The notes: generated by a model from the letters alone, not told the origin. A DNA stretch of 64,000 bases from Embiotoca jacksoni (GCA_022577435.1 JAKOON010000016.1:13739776-13803775), one strand, 5' to 3'. Positions 50,286 through 63,428 are shown, counted from the first letter of the stretch. A program made the numbers and translations.

Positions 50286-50497
50286 ATCAGAGGTATCCAA
50301 CAAGTAGGTCCTGAGCTACCAGTAAAAAAAAAAATTGTGTTGACGATCAGTTTGTTATTGTTCACATAAAAGAAGCTTATTCAGCTGGTTTGGTGGAGCT
50401 CAGCTATGTGAATAAATGTTACAGTGTCTGAGCTACACGAGCTACATTTTGTCAAAGTAGCTCTCATTGGAAAAAAGGTTGGCAACCCATGATCTAT
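50286..50497 (+). mobile_element. hAT-like MITE
   Basis: The left end atcagaggtatccaacaagt and right end ggttggcaacccatgatcta are imperfect inverted repeats of the common ggtctccaac-type hAT terminus, with gagctac motifs inside. No coding sequence. Confidence 0.55.
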
Positions 50498-53124
50498 TTG
50501 TTGGCGTGATGGTGTTAGTATTCTGCCCAATGAACTGCTGTTTTGAAGTACTGGCCTCATAGAGTCGTTAGCATGTGAATCTATTTCTATGCTACCGATG
50601 ACGATTGAAAACTGGGCTTGTTGAGTTCATGTATCTGTTGAATGTGAGCAGGAATAGTTGTTGTTCATATGTGAGCTGAAACTAAATGTCAGAAAAAAGC
50701 TGGATGTTCACTTGTGCTTCAAGCAGCTCTTTCGTGGACCGGCTGAATCCGGCTCCAAATCATGAAATTGGATGACATGCAGCAATTACATGGTCTCCTG
50801 AATAACCTTGTTATCTTGGTTGTCAACACCTAGCATTGACTACCTCTTCATTAAAGTAGCTCGGTCCTGTCTGCATTCCCCCGGTGTCATTTCAAGGACA
50901 GTCACAGATAATTCTCAATGCAAAAGGTTAAAAAAAAAATCTTCCAGATGTGATGAATTCATGTGAGCTATGCAGACAGCTAGTGGGAAAAAAAGGAGCC
51001 AGATATGGTGGAAAAGGAATCCCTTCATATCTGACCTTTTCCTGTAAGCTAATTTGAAGTAGAGTGCAGACAAAAACCAATTAGGGCTCAGGAAAGCCGA
51101 GGAGAGGTCACAGGCTCGGCTGTTATCTGGCCGTGCCAAATATATACCTGACAAGATGTGGGGCGAAATTTAGGTCAGCAAAAAAAAAGGACCCAAATCG
51201 GACAATTATGGTCTGTAGGTCAACAAGGCCGGGTGGATGTGCATAAGGGACGGGAGGTCGATTTCTAACGAAGACGCCATCAGCTATTCAGGAACAGGTA
51301 TGTTAGTGTTTGTGTGGGTGGATATCTGGTTCTGATCCTGTGATTGTGAGTGAGTTTTGGTTTCCCACAGAAAAACAAAAAGTACATTGAAATCCAAGCA
51401 CAGATGTGTCACAGTAGCTTCCTGTAATGGCTGTGCGATAGGTATGCGCTGAAGTGGGGCTGTTGTCTGGGGAACAGCATATTGATGTGAAGATGTTCCT
51501 CTACCTCAGAGGTAGAGAATGGAAACCAATTTGTGGGACACATGACCCGACTGTGGTGGGACTAAACAAGCTCACTGACCTTCACACTCTGCATCCTTGA
51601 GCAGTGTCAGCTAGGATTCATTTGCAGAGAAACTGGTTAGATTGAGATGTATGACCTCAGCAGCAACCTTTTTCTTATGTTCACTATATACAGTGTAAAT
51701 ATGTGTGTTCTTTATGTGTACACGTACTGGTGTGTCTGTACCAGTTTGCAGAAGCATTTGGTCGAGACAGCAGTTGACATCAGCTGAGGTTTTCTTGAAC
51801 TTCACCACCTAAAGATTGATTCTTCAAGAAAGAAAAACGGTGTTTCTGAAACTGCGAAGAAGGTCACTTCCTTGATCGTCTTCGTTTGAATTTTCAATTC
51901 TCACATGCAGATGTGCTCTGTTACATTGATGTTTCAAAGAATTGTGGTCAGATTTTGTGAGGTTTCAAAGGAAAGAGGTGCTCACAGAGTTCTCATAACG
52001 TCTCATTTTAACTGTAGTGTACGTAAATTACATGTTGCTATATCTGATGTCACTATTCCGTGTAAAAAGTCCAAGCCATTTGAAAAGCTGATGAGAAACA
52101 CAAAAGCTTAGATTTGTGGTCCTTTAATCATTCTAGACTAGTTGTAGAATAGTCGCTCAAAACTCAAGGTGACATTTCATTATAGTTGTTTCTTGTAAGC
52201 GTCGTTAGGTCACACTGACACTGTTATATATGGTTTGTGCACAAGACAGGTGCAAAGTGTAAGTGACAAAACAATAAGGAACCGGAAAAAAAACATTTAT
52301 TACTTTTATTTGTTTTGTCGAACCACAAGGGAAATTTGTTGAGCAATTATAGGATCTTTTTTTGTTGGGGAGCCTTCATTGGACTCTTTGTTGATTGATT
52401 TTGAGGATGCTGTTGTTCTGTTGGCTCAGAGGCTCAGTCTCACTGGGAGAATGTGCTGTAGTTTGTGTTGACTGGACAATAGATCGTGCCTTCATGGCAA
52501 GCGTCTCGTTTTGCCATGCCAACTGTTGCCAGCGTTTTTGTTTTATAGTATTGCTGTTTTAGAGCTGAAACATTAGTTGCAACTATTTTGACAGTCTGTT
52601 AATTGTCCAAATCATTATTATTTGATAGCGTTCTCTAATTGCACCCTCTAAGATGAGGATTAGTTGATTCTCTTTGTCGTCTGTGACTGTAAACTGAATG
52701 TATTCAGACTGTTGTTTCAATAAAAGAAACAATTAGAAGATGTCACCAGGGACTTTAGGAAACGCTGATTTTCATTTTTCTCTGTGTTCTGACTTAATAG
52801 ACCAAATTATTACTCAATTAATCAAGAAAATATAATTCAGATTAGCTGTTAATGAATATAATCAGGGTGTGTAGCCCTAAACTTGTTACAAACTATATTT
52901 CTAATAATTTTGCATCAAACATGGACACGAGCTTGAAGGTGAAACATCAAGCCCATATTTGGAGGCAAACTCAACATGTTAACACAATTTAAAGTCAGTC
53001 ATGTTTAGTAAGTTTTAGGTTTGTAGACTCTTGAAAAGGGAAAATTCATTGCTTTTATTTTGATGAGCTCCGGTTTAATTGTCATCTCTTGTGAATAGAT
53101 AAATAAATATATGCTTACACCTGC
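50498..53124. other. Intergenic before the nptx1 3' end
   Basis: No gene or clear repeat recognised. Confidence 0.5.
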
Positions 53125-54126
53125 ATATGATTCAAGTATCACAATTTATTACAAAAACTAGAACTTTTTTAATCTGTCGGTGTTGCCATGCTTTAAGCAT
53201 ATAACAATACAGTATAAAATCTCAACCCAAAACTAGGATAGTAAAAGCAAAGATCATAGATGCTGACGCAGCATTACAGAAGTTAAGACATGCTGTTACT
53301 GTACAGAGAACATTCCCATTGAAGTACAAGCATCTGCAAAATGCGCCATTGGCATCAATGAATTGCATTTTACAATAATCAATCTGATCCAACTTCATTC
53401 AAAGTGTTACAAGAAACACCTCCTTTTGAAGAAATTAATTTACAAGAAAATAAATACAAATGCACAAACACTCTGCAAATGATAACGAATGTGCTGAGAT
53501 CTTTTTCAACAGCCCAAGGCACTCAGGCTCAAATGTTGGCAATAGATATACGTCATTCTTCACACAAAATCACATCAAGCAGGTGGTGGGAGAGAAAGAA
53601 GAGTGATAGAGAAACAATGTTGTCTATTTCATAACCGCTTGAAGAACACATTCCTTTTTAAAGAAGTCCACCTTGCCCTTTTTCACAGTGAAAATCCCTG
53701 GCAGTCGAGACACAAAAGGACATTTGAAGAAGTCAGTCGTTTTGTTGAATTGTGTGACATCTGTTCTCTAAAAACTACATGACCCTCTTACTGTACTTTG
53801 GAAGCTGGCCTGTCATTTTGGGCTCCCGAGAGCGGCCTCTGCTCTCCGGAGTGGCATCGCCTGCATTTTTCAAATGGGACCACAAGTAGGCCTGATGTGC
53901 GTTCAAGCACAACAGGATGCCAAAGTGTCCCGTTTCAGTGACCTGTCCCATGTGAGAATCTGGTAGAAAGCTATCAAATTGTCCACGAATGATGTTTTCA
54001 AATATCTATAAGAATTCCAGATGCTATTCATTGAAACAATCTCCTCCTGATCTTTCAAAAATTAGTCTACCGATGCCATAACAACAGTGCCGTTAGCAAA
54101 CGCATTGAGTTTCTCTTCCCTGCAGT
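53125..54126 (-). other. nptx1: Probable nptx1 3' UTR
   Basis: Non-coding sequence after the nptx1 stop on the minus strand. An AATAAA signal (tttatt on the + strand at 53145-53150) would give a 3' UTR of about 1 kb. The endpoint is inferred. Confidence 0.45.
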
Positions 54127-54348
54127 TCAGTTGAGCTGGCGACAGGCTTCGAATGTCCACTTCGAGGTCCCTCCGTAAATATCAAGGCTCGTCTCCATCC
54201 ATGCAAAAACGTTGCCCACTTGAGCTTTGCTGCTGCAAGTCGCTAGATTGTAAATCTCTTCGACGGATAGTTTCCTATCCCAGATGTGAAAATTTGCCAG
54301 GTGTCCAACAAAAGCTTGTGTGGCATCAAATCCGTCTCCCAGCGTGTC
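54127..54348 (-). CDS. nptx1: nptx1 exon 5 (pentraxin C-terminus)
   Basis: 73 codons plus stop, DTLGDGFDATQAFVGHLANF to FEACRQLN. Acceptor tgcag; the TGA is at 54129-54127. Confidence 0.96.
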   Translation of the reverse strand, partial: DTLGDGFDATQAFVGHLANFHIWDRKLSVEEIYNLATCSSKAQVGNVFAWMETSLDIYGGTSKWTFEACRQLN

Positions 54349-56941
54349 CTGCAGGAAAGACAAATGGGTTTAATCAAAGGTCGATAAGGTTGCTTCACGA
54401 AGAGAAAAACAAATCTCTTTTATGAAAACATTTTTGGACTGATGAAACTGAAGGAGGAATGGCAGTTAAATATCTAATCATCTTATTTTAACGTGACATG
54501 TGAAAACAGCCAAAGATAGACAGGAATATACAATTTATTTTACAATGAATGGGGGGGGGGATCGTCCACCTTGCTAGCAAAAGTTTTCTAATCTATGATA
54601 TCTAGGACTCCTGTTCAATAATAAAATAAATGTAAAAAGATGCTCTCCATATGTGCCTTAAAACGTCTCCTGTTACCATGTTGGTGCTAAAAGTACAAGA
54701 ACTCTGATGAGGAGCTGAAAAGCAGGAAAACCACAGTGTTTACTCTTTACCTGCTCTTGGCCGAGGATCAGCAGGCCCTGTGGTTTGATAGGATGATATG
54801 GAGCCAGATTTTCTCCATACCCCCTCTTCACACCATCTTGGAAAGCCTCCCAAACACCATCACGGGTGGTCCAGGTCACGCAGATATGATGCCACTCCCC
54901 ATCATTGATCAGAAATGGCAGCTTTGCAACCTTTAAAACACAGGACTTGTCAGTCACAGTGACACTTTCTAATAAAATTGACAACATTTCCTCTTTGTTC
55001 CAGTCATACCTTGTCATTTATGAGTATCTCCATTGGGTTGTTTCCCCACTCGATGAGGACCAGCTCGTTGGCTTGTCCAGGAACTGCGTAGGAGAAAGGT
55101 GTGCCCACTCCCGGGGACGCGTTGGACTTGAGCCACATGCACACGGTGAGGGCAAACATCTCCGGCAAACTCTTCTTCACTTTTGCGTACATGTAGTTGG
55201 TTCTCAGTGGGAACGTGAGCTGGAATTTATCCAGCGGCCTGTTCTCTCTTTGACCTGTGAGGAAGTTATAGAAAACAATATTTGGCATCTTTGTAAGGAG
55301 CAGTATCTGTGTGTTTTCTCTGATTTTTACTATGTCAAACACAAATACATAATTTCCAACACGCACGTCCTGAGGATTTATACAGGAATTATGCGTTACA
55401 CAACAAATCCACAATGTTGATGATCCAGATTTGTTTTAATCTGGCATGATAAACCCATCACAGGAATAGTGACGTTGATAACCTTGACCTCTTTTTTTCT
55501 TATCCATCCGCACTTCTTCAGGTCACAAGTGTGTGCTGCTGCACGGGACCAGAGGGGTCCCAGACAGAGTGGCCTCGAGGTTCAAGTTCTCAAATGGCTC
55601 ACAGTGCAAATGGAGGGGATAGGTCGTTCACTGCATGTTGGAAATGGTTTATCTGCAGGAATTAGAGCAGGACACTGCCGAATATAGCTGGCTTGCTCCA
55701 GCTTTGTACGGATGAACATTAAATCTACTGCTGAGGTCATTAAAGCCCAGGCTATAATGCCAAATTGGATAGGGAAAGATTTTTTTTTTTTTTTTTCATT
55801 TCCCATTCTCCCGTGAAATCGCTCCACTGCAGAGATCCGCTATCTCCTCATGATTACTGTGTCGCTGATCGGTATCATCCCTCTGCCTTGCTTCGACAGC
55901 ATCCCACCCATTACTCACGGCCCAAGCACTCCCAGATCGACTTCACCTGTTTGGTGCGCAAGCCTTTAAACTCGTCCGACGTACCTTTCTCCAGGTCGGT
56001 GATCCTCTGGTGGAGAGATGTGAGTGTGGACTCCACTCTCCCACGCTGCTCCGTCTCATTCCGGAGTCCTGGCTTCCCCTCCTCGATGCTGTTCACGCGG
56101 GACAACACTTGCTTCTCCAAGTCGTCGATTTTACTTTGGAGAAGGTCTTTGAGGCTGTTCGCCTGCACCGAGTTATTACTTCTGCTGAATTGCTGTTATG
56201 GGTGAAAAACACGCATTAAGATCGAAGTAAAGGCTACTGCTGAGCGAAAATAATTTTAAATTAACTTTTATTTTGGAAGGTTATTGCAGTGAATGAAAAA
56301 GCAACTTAATTTATATCTGTGAATGTTTGTTTTTGCCTTCTGTGCTCATAAAGCAAATTTAATATTGATAATCAGAGATGGATCGTGCATTATTCGTTAT
56401 CATATTCATATTTTAGCCACCGAAAGTGTTTGGCATTTTCAGTTTTACGCATGAGTCGCCGAAAGTGCTTAAGAAGTCTTCAGAACAAGCAGCCTACCTC
56501 CAGATTTTCTAATCTCTGCTTCAGCGACTGTAAAGTCTGTGATAGTTGCGTCAAAGTGTCAGCGGGGCCCCTCGACACATCCCCCATTGTGTTTTTGGTC
56601 CCAGTTTCTTTCCTCCTGCCCCCTGGCCGCGCGTCCCCGGGCTCGGCGCTGTTCTGGCTCTCACAACGAGCCAACTTTGAGGTTAGTTCTCTGATAGTCT
56701 CTTTTTGGTTGATGATATTTTCTTTCTGCTGGAAAACCGTCTCCTGCAGCTGCATCACAGTGTTCTTCAAGTCCTCTCCTGGCACACTGTTCTGCAAGGT
56801 GGCCGCGCATATGTCCATATCCTTAGGTACGGACGTGCAAATGAACTGCGTCTGTCCGCCAAAATCTTGAGATAAACTCTCCAAAAACACGCAGGAAAAT
56901 AGAAAAAGTCTCCAACAGATCCCGCTCTTTGTGGCCTGCAT
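54127..56941 (-). CDS. nptx1: Neuronal pentraxin 1, five coding exons
   Basis: Coding exons on the minus strand are 56941-56498, 56192-55985, 55254-55010, 54930-54751 and 54348-54127. All introns are GT-AG and the product is 432 residues, the same length as I recall for human NPTX1. Residues 1 to about 24 are a signal peptide. About 25-220 form the N-terminal coiled-coil region with heptad-like runs (LKNTVMQLQETVFQQKENII, LQSKIDDLEKQVLS). About 225-430 are the pentraxin domain, with the signature HHICVTWT and DGFDATQAFVG near the calcium site. The family is secreted, assembles by disulfides with NPTX2 and NPTXR, and clusters AMPA receptors at excitatory synapses. GGQTQFICTSVP and TKNTMGD favour NPTX1 over NPTX2. 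A recent lineage duplicate (nptx1-like) cannot be excluded. Confidence 0.96.
54751..54930 (-). CDS. nptx1: nptx1 exon 4 (pentraxin signature)
   Basis: 60 codons, VAKLPFLINDGEWHHICVTW to ILGQEQ. It holds the pentraxin family signature around HICVTWT and the second Cys of the disulfide. Acceptor aaag, donor gtaaag, phase 0. Confidence 0.96.
55010..55254 (-). CDS. nptx1: nptx1 exon 3 (start of pentraxin domain)
   Basis: Completes Gly, then QRENRPLDKFQLTFPLRTNY to EILINDK. It includes one Cys (VCMWLKS) of the conserved pentraxin disulfide. Acceptor cacag, donor gtatga, phase 0. Confidence 0.96.
55985..56192 (-). CDS. nptx1: nptx1 exon 2 (coiled coil)
   Basis: 69 codons plus one base. It starts QFSRSNNSVQANSLKDLLQS and ends ITDLEK. 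Sequons NNS and NET are possible N-glycosylation sites. Acceptor aacag, donor gtacgt, phase 1. Confidence 0.95.
56498..56941 (-). CDS. nptx1: nptx1 exon 1 (signal peptide, coiled coil)
   Basis: 148 codons from MQATKSGICWRLFLFSCVFL to LKQRLENLE. A hydrophobic signal peptide precedes QDFGG. The ATG context is gacATGC. Donor gtaggc, phase 0. The exon is GC-rich, unlike the surrounding desert. Confidence 0.96.
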
Positions 56942-57045
56942 GTCGGCGTCTTTGCTGGGTTGCGTTTTGTTTCGGTTGATGCGCCGCAGTGACTTGCGCG
57001 CTTGTGTCCCTCTGTTGTTTTACTCGGTCTGTAGAAGTGCAGCCG

Positions 57046-57053
57046 TTTTTATA
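57046..57053 (-). promoter_or_regulatory. nptx1: nptx1 TATA box
   Basis: Minus-strand ctataaaa lies about 105 bp upstream of the nptx1 ATG, in a GC-rich, CpG-containing stretch. Transcription would start near 57020 and give a 5' UTR of about 80 nt. Position and context are convincing; the start site is inferred. Confidence 0.7.
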
Positions 57054-60000
57054 GAGCGTGCCCTGTTCTGCGCAGAGCAGGTTCACTGCATCACAACCGG
57101 TGGGAGTGGGAGGGGGGATCGCGCTGCTCCCGCTGTTTAAACGGCCCCAAAAGCAGCGTCACATTCAAGAGATGAAACCCATTTTGCTTTCAGCCTCCCA
57201 CATGTTAAATCTTTCATCACTTCGACTATTTGTCATTTCTCGCCGTGTATTATTCATCCGGAAAACGCGGATTTGTAGGCAGCGAGGAGCGGTTTGCTCC
57301 TGTGGCGGGGTTCCAGGAAAGCCAGCTGTGTTTGTTTTGTTTTGGGCGCACTAAAAACTCACACACACACTGCGCGAGTAGGTGGATGTAGATCAGAAGT
57401 TGCAGCAATTTGCGGATGACGGTCCCCGCAGATTCAGCACCAAGGACAGCTCCGACCACATCACATTGTCACAGAGAGCGGCTCGGCTCTGTTTCTGCTC
57501 CCTTCAGAACTCAAGAGCAACTCATTTGTGAATACAGGTTGTTTAAACACGAGAATAGTGTTTCACGTTTTACTTTACAGTCTTTATTTCTCCTAGTTTT
57601 TCGTCTGCCGTTTTCCTTTCAGGTCAAACGCACCCAGAACACACATACCGACCTCCTCATGCATTGCCGATCTGCTCTCCATATCACTGCTTTAATCACC
57701 TCAATAATTCAGTTCCTAAAATGATAATCGACTCCCAAGTGTTTTACCCTATTATTCAGTAGGACAGTTTTATGTAAGAATTTCATTGGCCAGTAGCCGC
57801 TTATTTATTCAACCAAATGGGAAAAATCATTTTGAACATGTAATGAAAACGTATCAGCTCTCGGATCAAAATTAATTTCTTTGGGGACCTATCCAGCATG
57901 AGAGACAAAAGTCAGCATCTGACAAAAAGATATTAAACAGGTCATGGCGCGATTATTCTCATCCGTCCTGGGTCTGTAAAGCTGAATGGTTTGTAGCTGC
58001 AGGTGCCTTTTTTGCAGGCCAGGAAATGAACAGTGAATGATTAAATTGTTGTCAGGGGAAAGAACCCCATTTAAAAGCTGCAAAACCTATCAAGAGTGTA
58101 ATTTAAGTGCTGCTGCGATATTACTGTAACACTTTTATTAGTGGATGGGAATGATTAGAAAGAACTGCACTTGAGAGCTTTAAAGTAAATCTTCCTGTCA
58201 AACATTTCTTCTTACAGTATGTAAATATTTTCATCTAGTTGTCACCTGTTAAACGTTTGAGTCATTACATAAAGGCTTTTGGTTTTAAGAAGTCAGTATG
58301 TCAATGTGATGCAATCTTAATGTGTATTAGTCAAGTGAACAGTGTTATAATATGTGACCTAACTCAGCATTTATGTATTTTTTATTTATTGTCCCACTGA
58401 ACATTTATGTGGATTACCGTCCATTAAAGTGATGCAACAAAATCTAAGATGATTGAAGCAGGAGAGAGGGTTTAGTGATTTTACTCTGTTCTTAATCCTA
58501 AATTGATGGACAGTCTTTATGAAAACTAAAAAAACGAAGCTTTCACAAATGCCAGAAAAAAACTGCATCTTTTGAGCTCTTTAATGTGGCACAAATGGCA
58601 TAAGTAAAGAAGTCAAGGTGAGGTAACTCTCCCGGAGGAGTTCCAAGTGGATGGTTGCTTATCTGGAGCTTTCTCTGAGATGTTGTGAGTAAAGTGATAC
58701 CGGGCCACGCTTGTCAAGGGTCAAAACCAGCATACTTTGTGTGAGACCAAACAGGATTTAAGAAAACCTCTTTTTTAATTTTTTTATTTGGAAATCCTAC
58801 AGAAGCATTCACGGAAAAATAATGGTGAATGTGGAAAGCAGTAACCTCAGCACAGGATAACACGAATGCTTTTAGCTGCATTGCCATTGAGTGAAGTACA
58901 AACAGACTTAAAAACTCAAATCTTATTTTATGTTGTGCAACATAAAGCCATGCACTCTGGCCCTGTCAGAGCACCCGAACTCGCAAAGCAAGTGGGTAGG
59001 AGTAAACAACTTTTTGTCTCCACCATTTCACCCATCTGCTAAATCTGTGCTATTAAGTAATTACACATCATGGACCAGAGTGCTCTCCAGTTCTTTACAA
59101 AGGGCACACAGCTTAGACCACCTTCCAAGCAAGTCATTCGCCAAAACTCTTGCTGAAAAGTGATTGTTAATGAGGAGAATAAACAACTGTTATTATTGTG
59201 ATTTGGATTGATTTTATCCGACTGTAAAATACAGTATCATTGGGCAGAAAAGCGCAGACACCATCCACCCTGTGGGAAAGAAGGGGAACACTGCAAAACG
59301 TCCAAAGTCTATCTCTCATTATGAATTCATTATTCAAGGCTTCCCACACAACCAAGTCTTAGAGCCATATGCTTAAAGTAGAGAAACCCTCTGTGCTCCT
59401 CAGAAACAAGCTGTTCTTCTTCCCGTCACCTACCACTCCCGCCATTCCTCCTCTCCTCCTACAGACATATGAAATCCCGCTCAAGCAGACACTCAGAGGA
59501 CACTGGTTTTTTGAAGCCTTTCCACTCTCTCAAATTAACATTTTTCACTGGATGCCACAAGTTCAGTCTGCAAGCATATTGTGTTATGCTGTGATTTAAA
59601 AAGAAATGTCGTAACAGCTGTTGAATATATAATACTGTTAGCCTTGGAGTGCATGAAATAATAATAGGGTTTGTATGAAATGATTATTTGTTGTGCAAGC
59701 CATTGTGCGAGACATAACAGCACAACAATCCATGATGCCAGAGATACTAATCTCATCCAAACAGCCTACAGTAACTCTCCTGACAGTCCTCCGCTCTGTG
59801 TGGCTCCAGTTCTGTTAGAGCCGGGCACACTGTCCACCTGTTGTGGCAAACAGCTTCTCCTTAATAATGCATTCAAACACAGAGGAAATGCATTCTCCAG
59901 CAGCAGAGATCAATAGTTGTAATTTCACATGTTGGCATCCCGCCTGAGACTCGTTCTCCCTCCCCGACTTCTTTCCTACCTTCTGCCTCAGAGTGCTGCT

Positions 60001-61755
60001 GAAGACCTTTTGGGAGAAAACAGATCAGGATCTTTTTAGTTTTTATTTTACTTTGAAATAATTTTTCTATTATCTATACCTCATTGGATTATTCCATATG
60101 GACATCCTTCTTTTGACTGTTCAAGCACTTTGTTGACCAGAGCGTTCTTTACATCTCCATTACATAAAAGCAGCACAACAGTCCCAAAACACAACTGAGG
60201 CAAAAAACACACAAAAATACAGATAAAATGCTTTTAACAAAAAATTCACAGGTAGTTGGCATTAAATACTTGGTCAGATTGGTAATATTTGTAATTGACA
60301 AATTATTATTTCCTTATTATTTGATTAAGAAAATTCACTTACGGTTGGCATTAAATACTTGTTCAGATATTTATGTAATTATTATAGGAAGCTGTACTTT
60401 CAGTTATGAAAACATTAAATCAGTGCATTTTCTAGTTTGTCTTTTTCTGTTAAATCAAAAGAAGGTTTTGCAGAAAAATATTTTATCAAGGTCAGCTATT
60501 GAAATAAAACTCACTGCAGATTGTCACTCTATCAAAACATTATGACTAATACCCATCCTGGCTTATGCTCAATGAGTTTTAAAGCAAGGTATCATATAAG
60601 TGCTGTCATTCGATTATATAATTGTCACAACATTGCAGATATTCGTCACTTTGCAACAGTCACCGTGCCTCTGTCCTTAACCAGTGAACCTGTAGTGTTT
60701 GAATCGCAGAGAAACAGCTCAACACTTACAGTATAAATATGTGTAATATGCTCGAGGAAGCTCCAGGTTACAAGAAGGTGAGGTTTCCATTCCAGTGAGA
60801 CTCCTATAGTTCAGCCCTCCTTGGTAATTACTGGAAGGCATTTCATCATTTCTATGAACAAAAGCCTAATTAAGCTGCCGCTTTGTGTAGCAGGCCACAG
60901 CCAGCCTCACCACACCAGAGGAGGAAAACAGCTGCCATTTTGAGGTCAGTGAAACATCACTTTCCACTGGCTGGTTGGAGAGAGGAAAATGTCAGGCAGT
61001 TGCCGACACAATGTAAAAAAAAAAAAAAAAATAGTCCAGAGAGGCTCATTAAGACAAAGACATTTTACTCATAACTTCTCATTACCTCTCTCTTTTTTTT
61101 TTTTTTAGTTATTTCCCTTATGGTGTGCAGATGGAGTTTTGCCTACTGTATTGCTTTCCTTATGTTTTATTAAAGGTTGTGATTTAATTATTTTTCCTGC
61201 TGCATGAGCTGAGCGACCATCTGAAATTGATACAATGCATCATCTGACATTGGGATCATTTTCTGTGCTGATGTGCCAGCATTTTCCTACTGCTCAAGAA
61301 GATGAGGAAATATTTAACAATTTGCGCATGGAAGTATTTTATTTTTCTCTTTCCGGTGCTTTGAGTGGATAATGATTTGATACCGAATCTCTAAACACAC
61401 TGTTTTGTACGGACAGTGTTTTTTTTTTGTTTTTTTTTAACAAGTCCATCATTTAATTTTTCTGATCTAATCTGTTGTCAGACACATTGAAACTGTGCAG
61501 CACATGTTCACAGAAAGCTTCATGATCCACTTCTTGTGTGTGAGAAAGCAAACAGGCTTTTTGTAGTCTGCTCACACCACCACCTGTTGCCTTTGCAGTT
61601 CTGTGCAGGTTTCGATTTAATAGATGATTAATTATGACTTGAATATTTCTCCCTCCCTTCCCTGGGGGAGTGTTTGCTTTTGTGTAAATGGAAATTTGTT
61701 TCTGCAGTGATTTCCATTCTTCTAACTCAACCATAGCTGATCCTTTACCAGACAT
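57054..61755. other. nptx1 upstream region, no gene recognised
   Basis: The first few hundred bases are CpG-rich and probably promoter. The rest is AT-rich, with poly-A/T runs near 61017 and 61090 and a short direct repeat (ttggcattaaatacttg) at about 60255 and 60344. No supported ORF. Confidence 0.5.
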
Positions 61756-62021
61756 TTAATTGAATTAAATTGTATTTATATAGCACCAAATTACAACATT
61801 TCAACAACAGTTTTTTCAGGGCACTTAACACAGTACAATCCATACAACAGAACCTTACAACATTATACAGAGGAACCCAACAATTAAATAATTGACAACT
61901 AGAAGGAAAATCTCCCCTTTAAGGGAGAAAAACCTCCGAAAGCGGGAAGAAAAAACTCCCTTTTAACAGGAAGAAACCTGCGAAAGAACTAGGCCCTGAG
62001 GTGGGCGGCCATCTGCCTCAT
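61756..62021 (+). mobile_element. Dispersed fish repeat, 5' portion
   Basis: Contains tgtatttatatagcaccaaa, actcccttttaacaggaaga and gtgggcggccatctgcctca, blocks of an abundant interspersed fish repeat. It ends at the block where the fragment at 6391 begins. Class uncertain. Confidence 0.55.
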
Positions 62022-63428
62022 TGAAATGTAAATAGGTGCACATATGTGCTTGCCTTCCTTCACACAGCATCTTACTGACCATACTCTCATTTCAAAATAA
62101 TGCTATATTAATTTCCACTGATTTAATGCTGTCTTCTGTGGTTCTGAAGGTGTCTTAGTGATGTCATCAGCGATTATCCCAGTTTTGGCTTGAGATTCAG
62201 TTTCACTATAATGTCCCCCAAGTTTTGTAGTAGCAGTTGTAATTGTTAGGAGATTACTTCAGCTCTGTCCTTCAAAGATGTTTTCATTGTGTTGACGACT
62301 TGCTATAGATACTTGCATTACGATGAACCTTTAGAAAATGAGTTACAGATTCCTGCCACCCAGGAATAACTCGGAGAACATGGCCTCTATACCACATTGA
62401 TCTTCTTTTGTCTTCTCATTGCCGCTGCTATTGTATTAGACTGCTTTGAGATGAATACGAGAGGCACGGCAGTCTTTCAGTTCCTGAAGGGATGTTACAT
62501 AATGAATTAGTTATCAGACATCCGGAGGTGCACATCACAAACGGCCTTCCTTGTGGATTGGATTTCAATCTGAGCTCAGATTCCTTCAGCACAGTTGACG
62601 GCTGATTTCAGATTCCACAAACACCACGTCGTTCAAATTTATTGCTTCAAATCCAACAGTTCTTGTTGCCTTCTTACAGGAAAACTTTTACAGACTGACT
62701 CAACAAATGAGGCCTGCTAAACCATAACTGTAAACCACCATTCTGTATGCACATGATTTTTAGATTATTCTTTGAGATCCAGCTGGTTCTCTGTTTTGCA
62801 TATAAAGCGATGGATGTGAGTGAAAGTTCAGCATAATGTACAGATTGAAAAGTAATGTAAAATACGATGTAAATGCAGATCATATGTTGAAACTCTCTGC
62901 TGCTACAGCTACATTTTTTAGTTTGGGTTTCCTTGATTTCAGTTTATAGACATGTTTATACTTTATGTTTGTGGTACGTGTCCATGACAAGCATGAGCCG
63001 TGTGTAGGTGGGAGCGTCTCGCTTGTGCAGCACGCAGCTGTCAAAGAAGCTGTGGAAGCATGAAGTGCTGTCAAGAGATGCAGTCTAATGAAGGGACGTA
63101 GTCTTGCTGAGCAACACAAAAGGAAAGTGACTTGTTCAAGGCCTCTGTCTGGCACCTTTTCTGTGCAGCAGAGACTGTTGACACCCTGCTGGATCACACC
63201 GAGCTGGAAAAAATAAAAATGTTAAGGCTGCTGAAGTAAAACTTATTCCTTACTAACTAATTAAGATTCAAACCCACTCCCACTGTGTTGGAATCGTGAT
63301 TCTTGCCCGTTTTACTCAAAAACTGAAATCACTCATCTATATACAGTTGCTACACTTCCATTTTTCAAGTTCCTCTTACCTGTTCTTTGTGGTTTGACAC
63401 AATGCGTAACATTTTCAGAACAGTCTCC
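62022..63428. other. Intergenic, nothing recognised
   Basis: No gene or repeat could be supported. Confidence 0.5.

Noticed and set aside
55911..56168. ORF extending nptx1 exon 2 to EFKGLRTKQVKSIWECLGRE
   Set aside because: The frame runs past a gtacgt donor at 55984; splicing at 55985 restores the conserved KGQRENRP join, so the extension is intronic.
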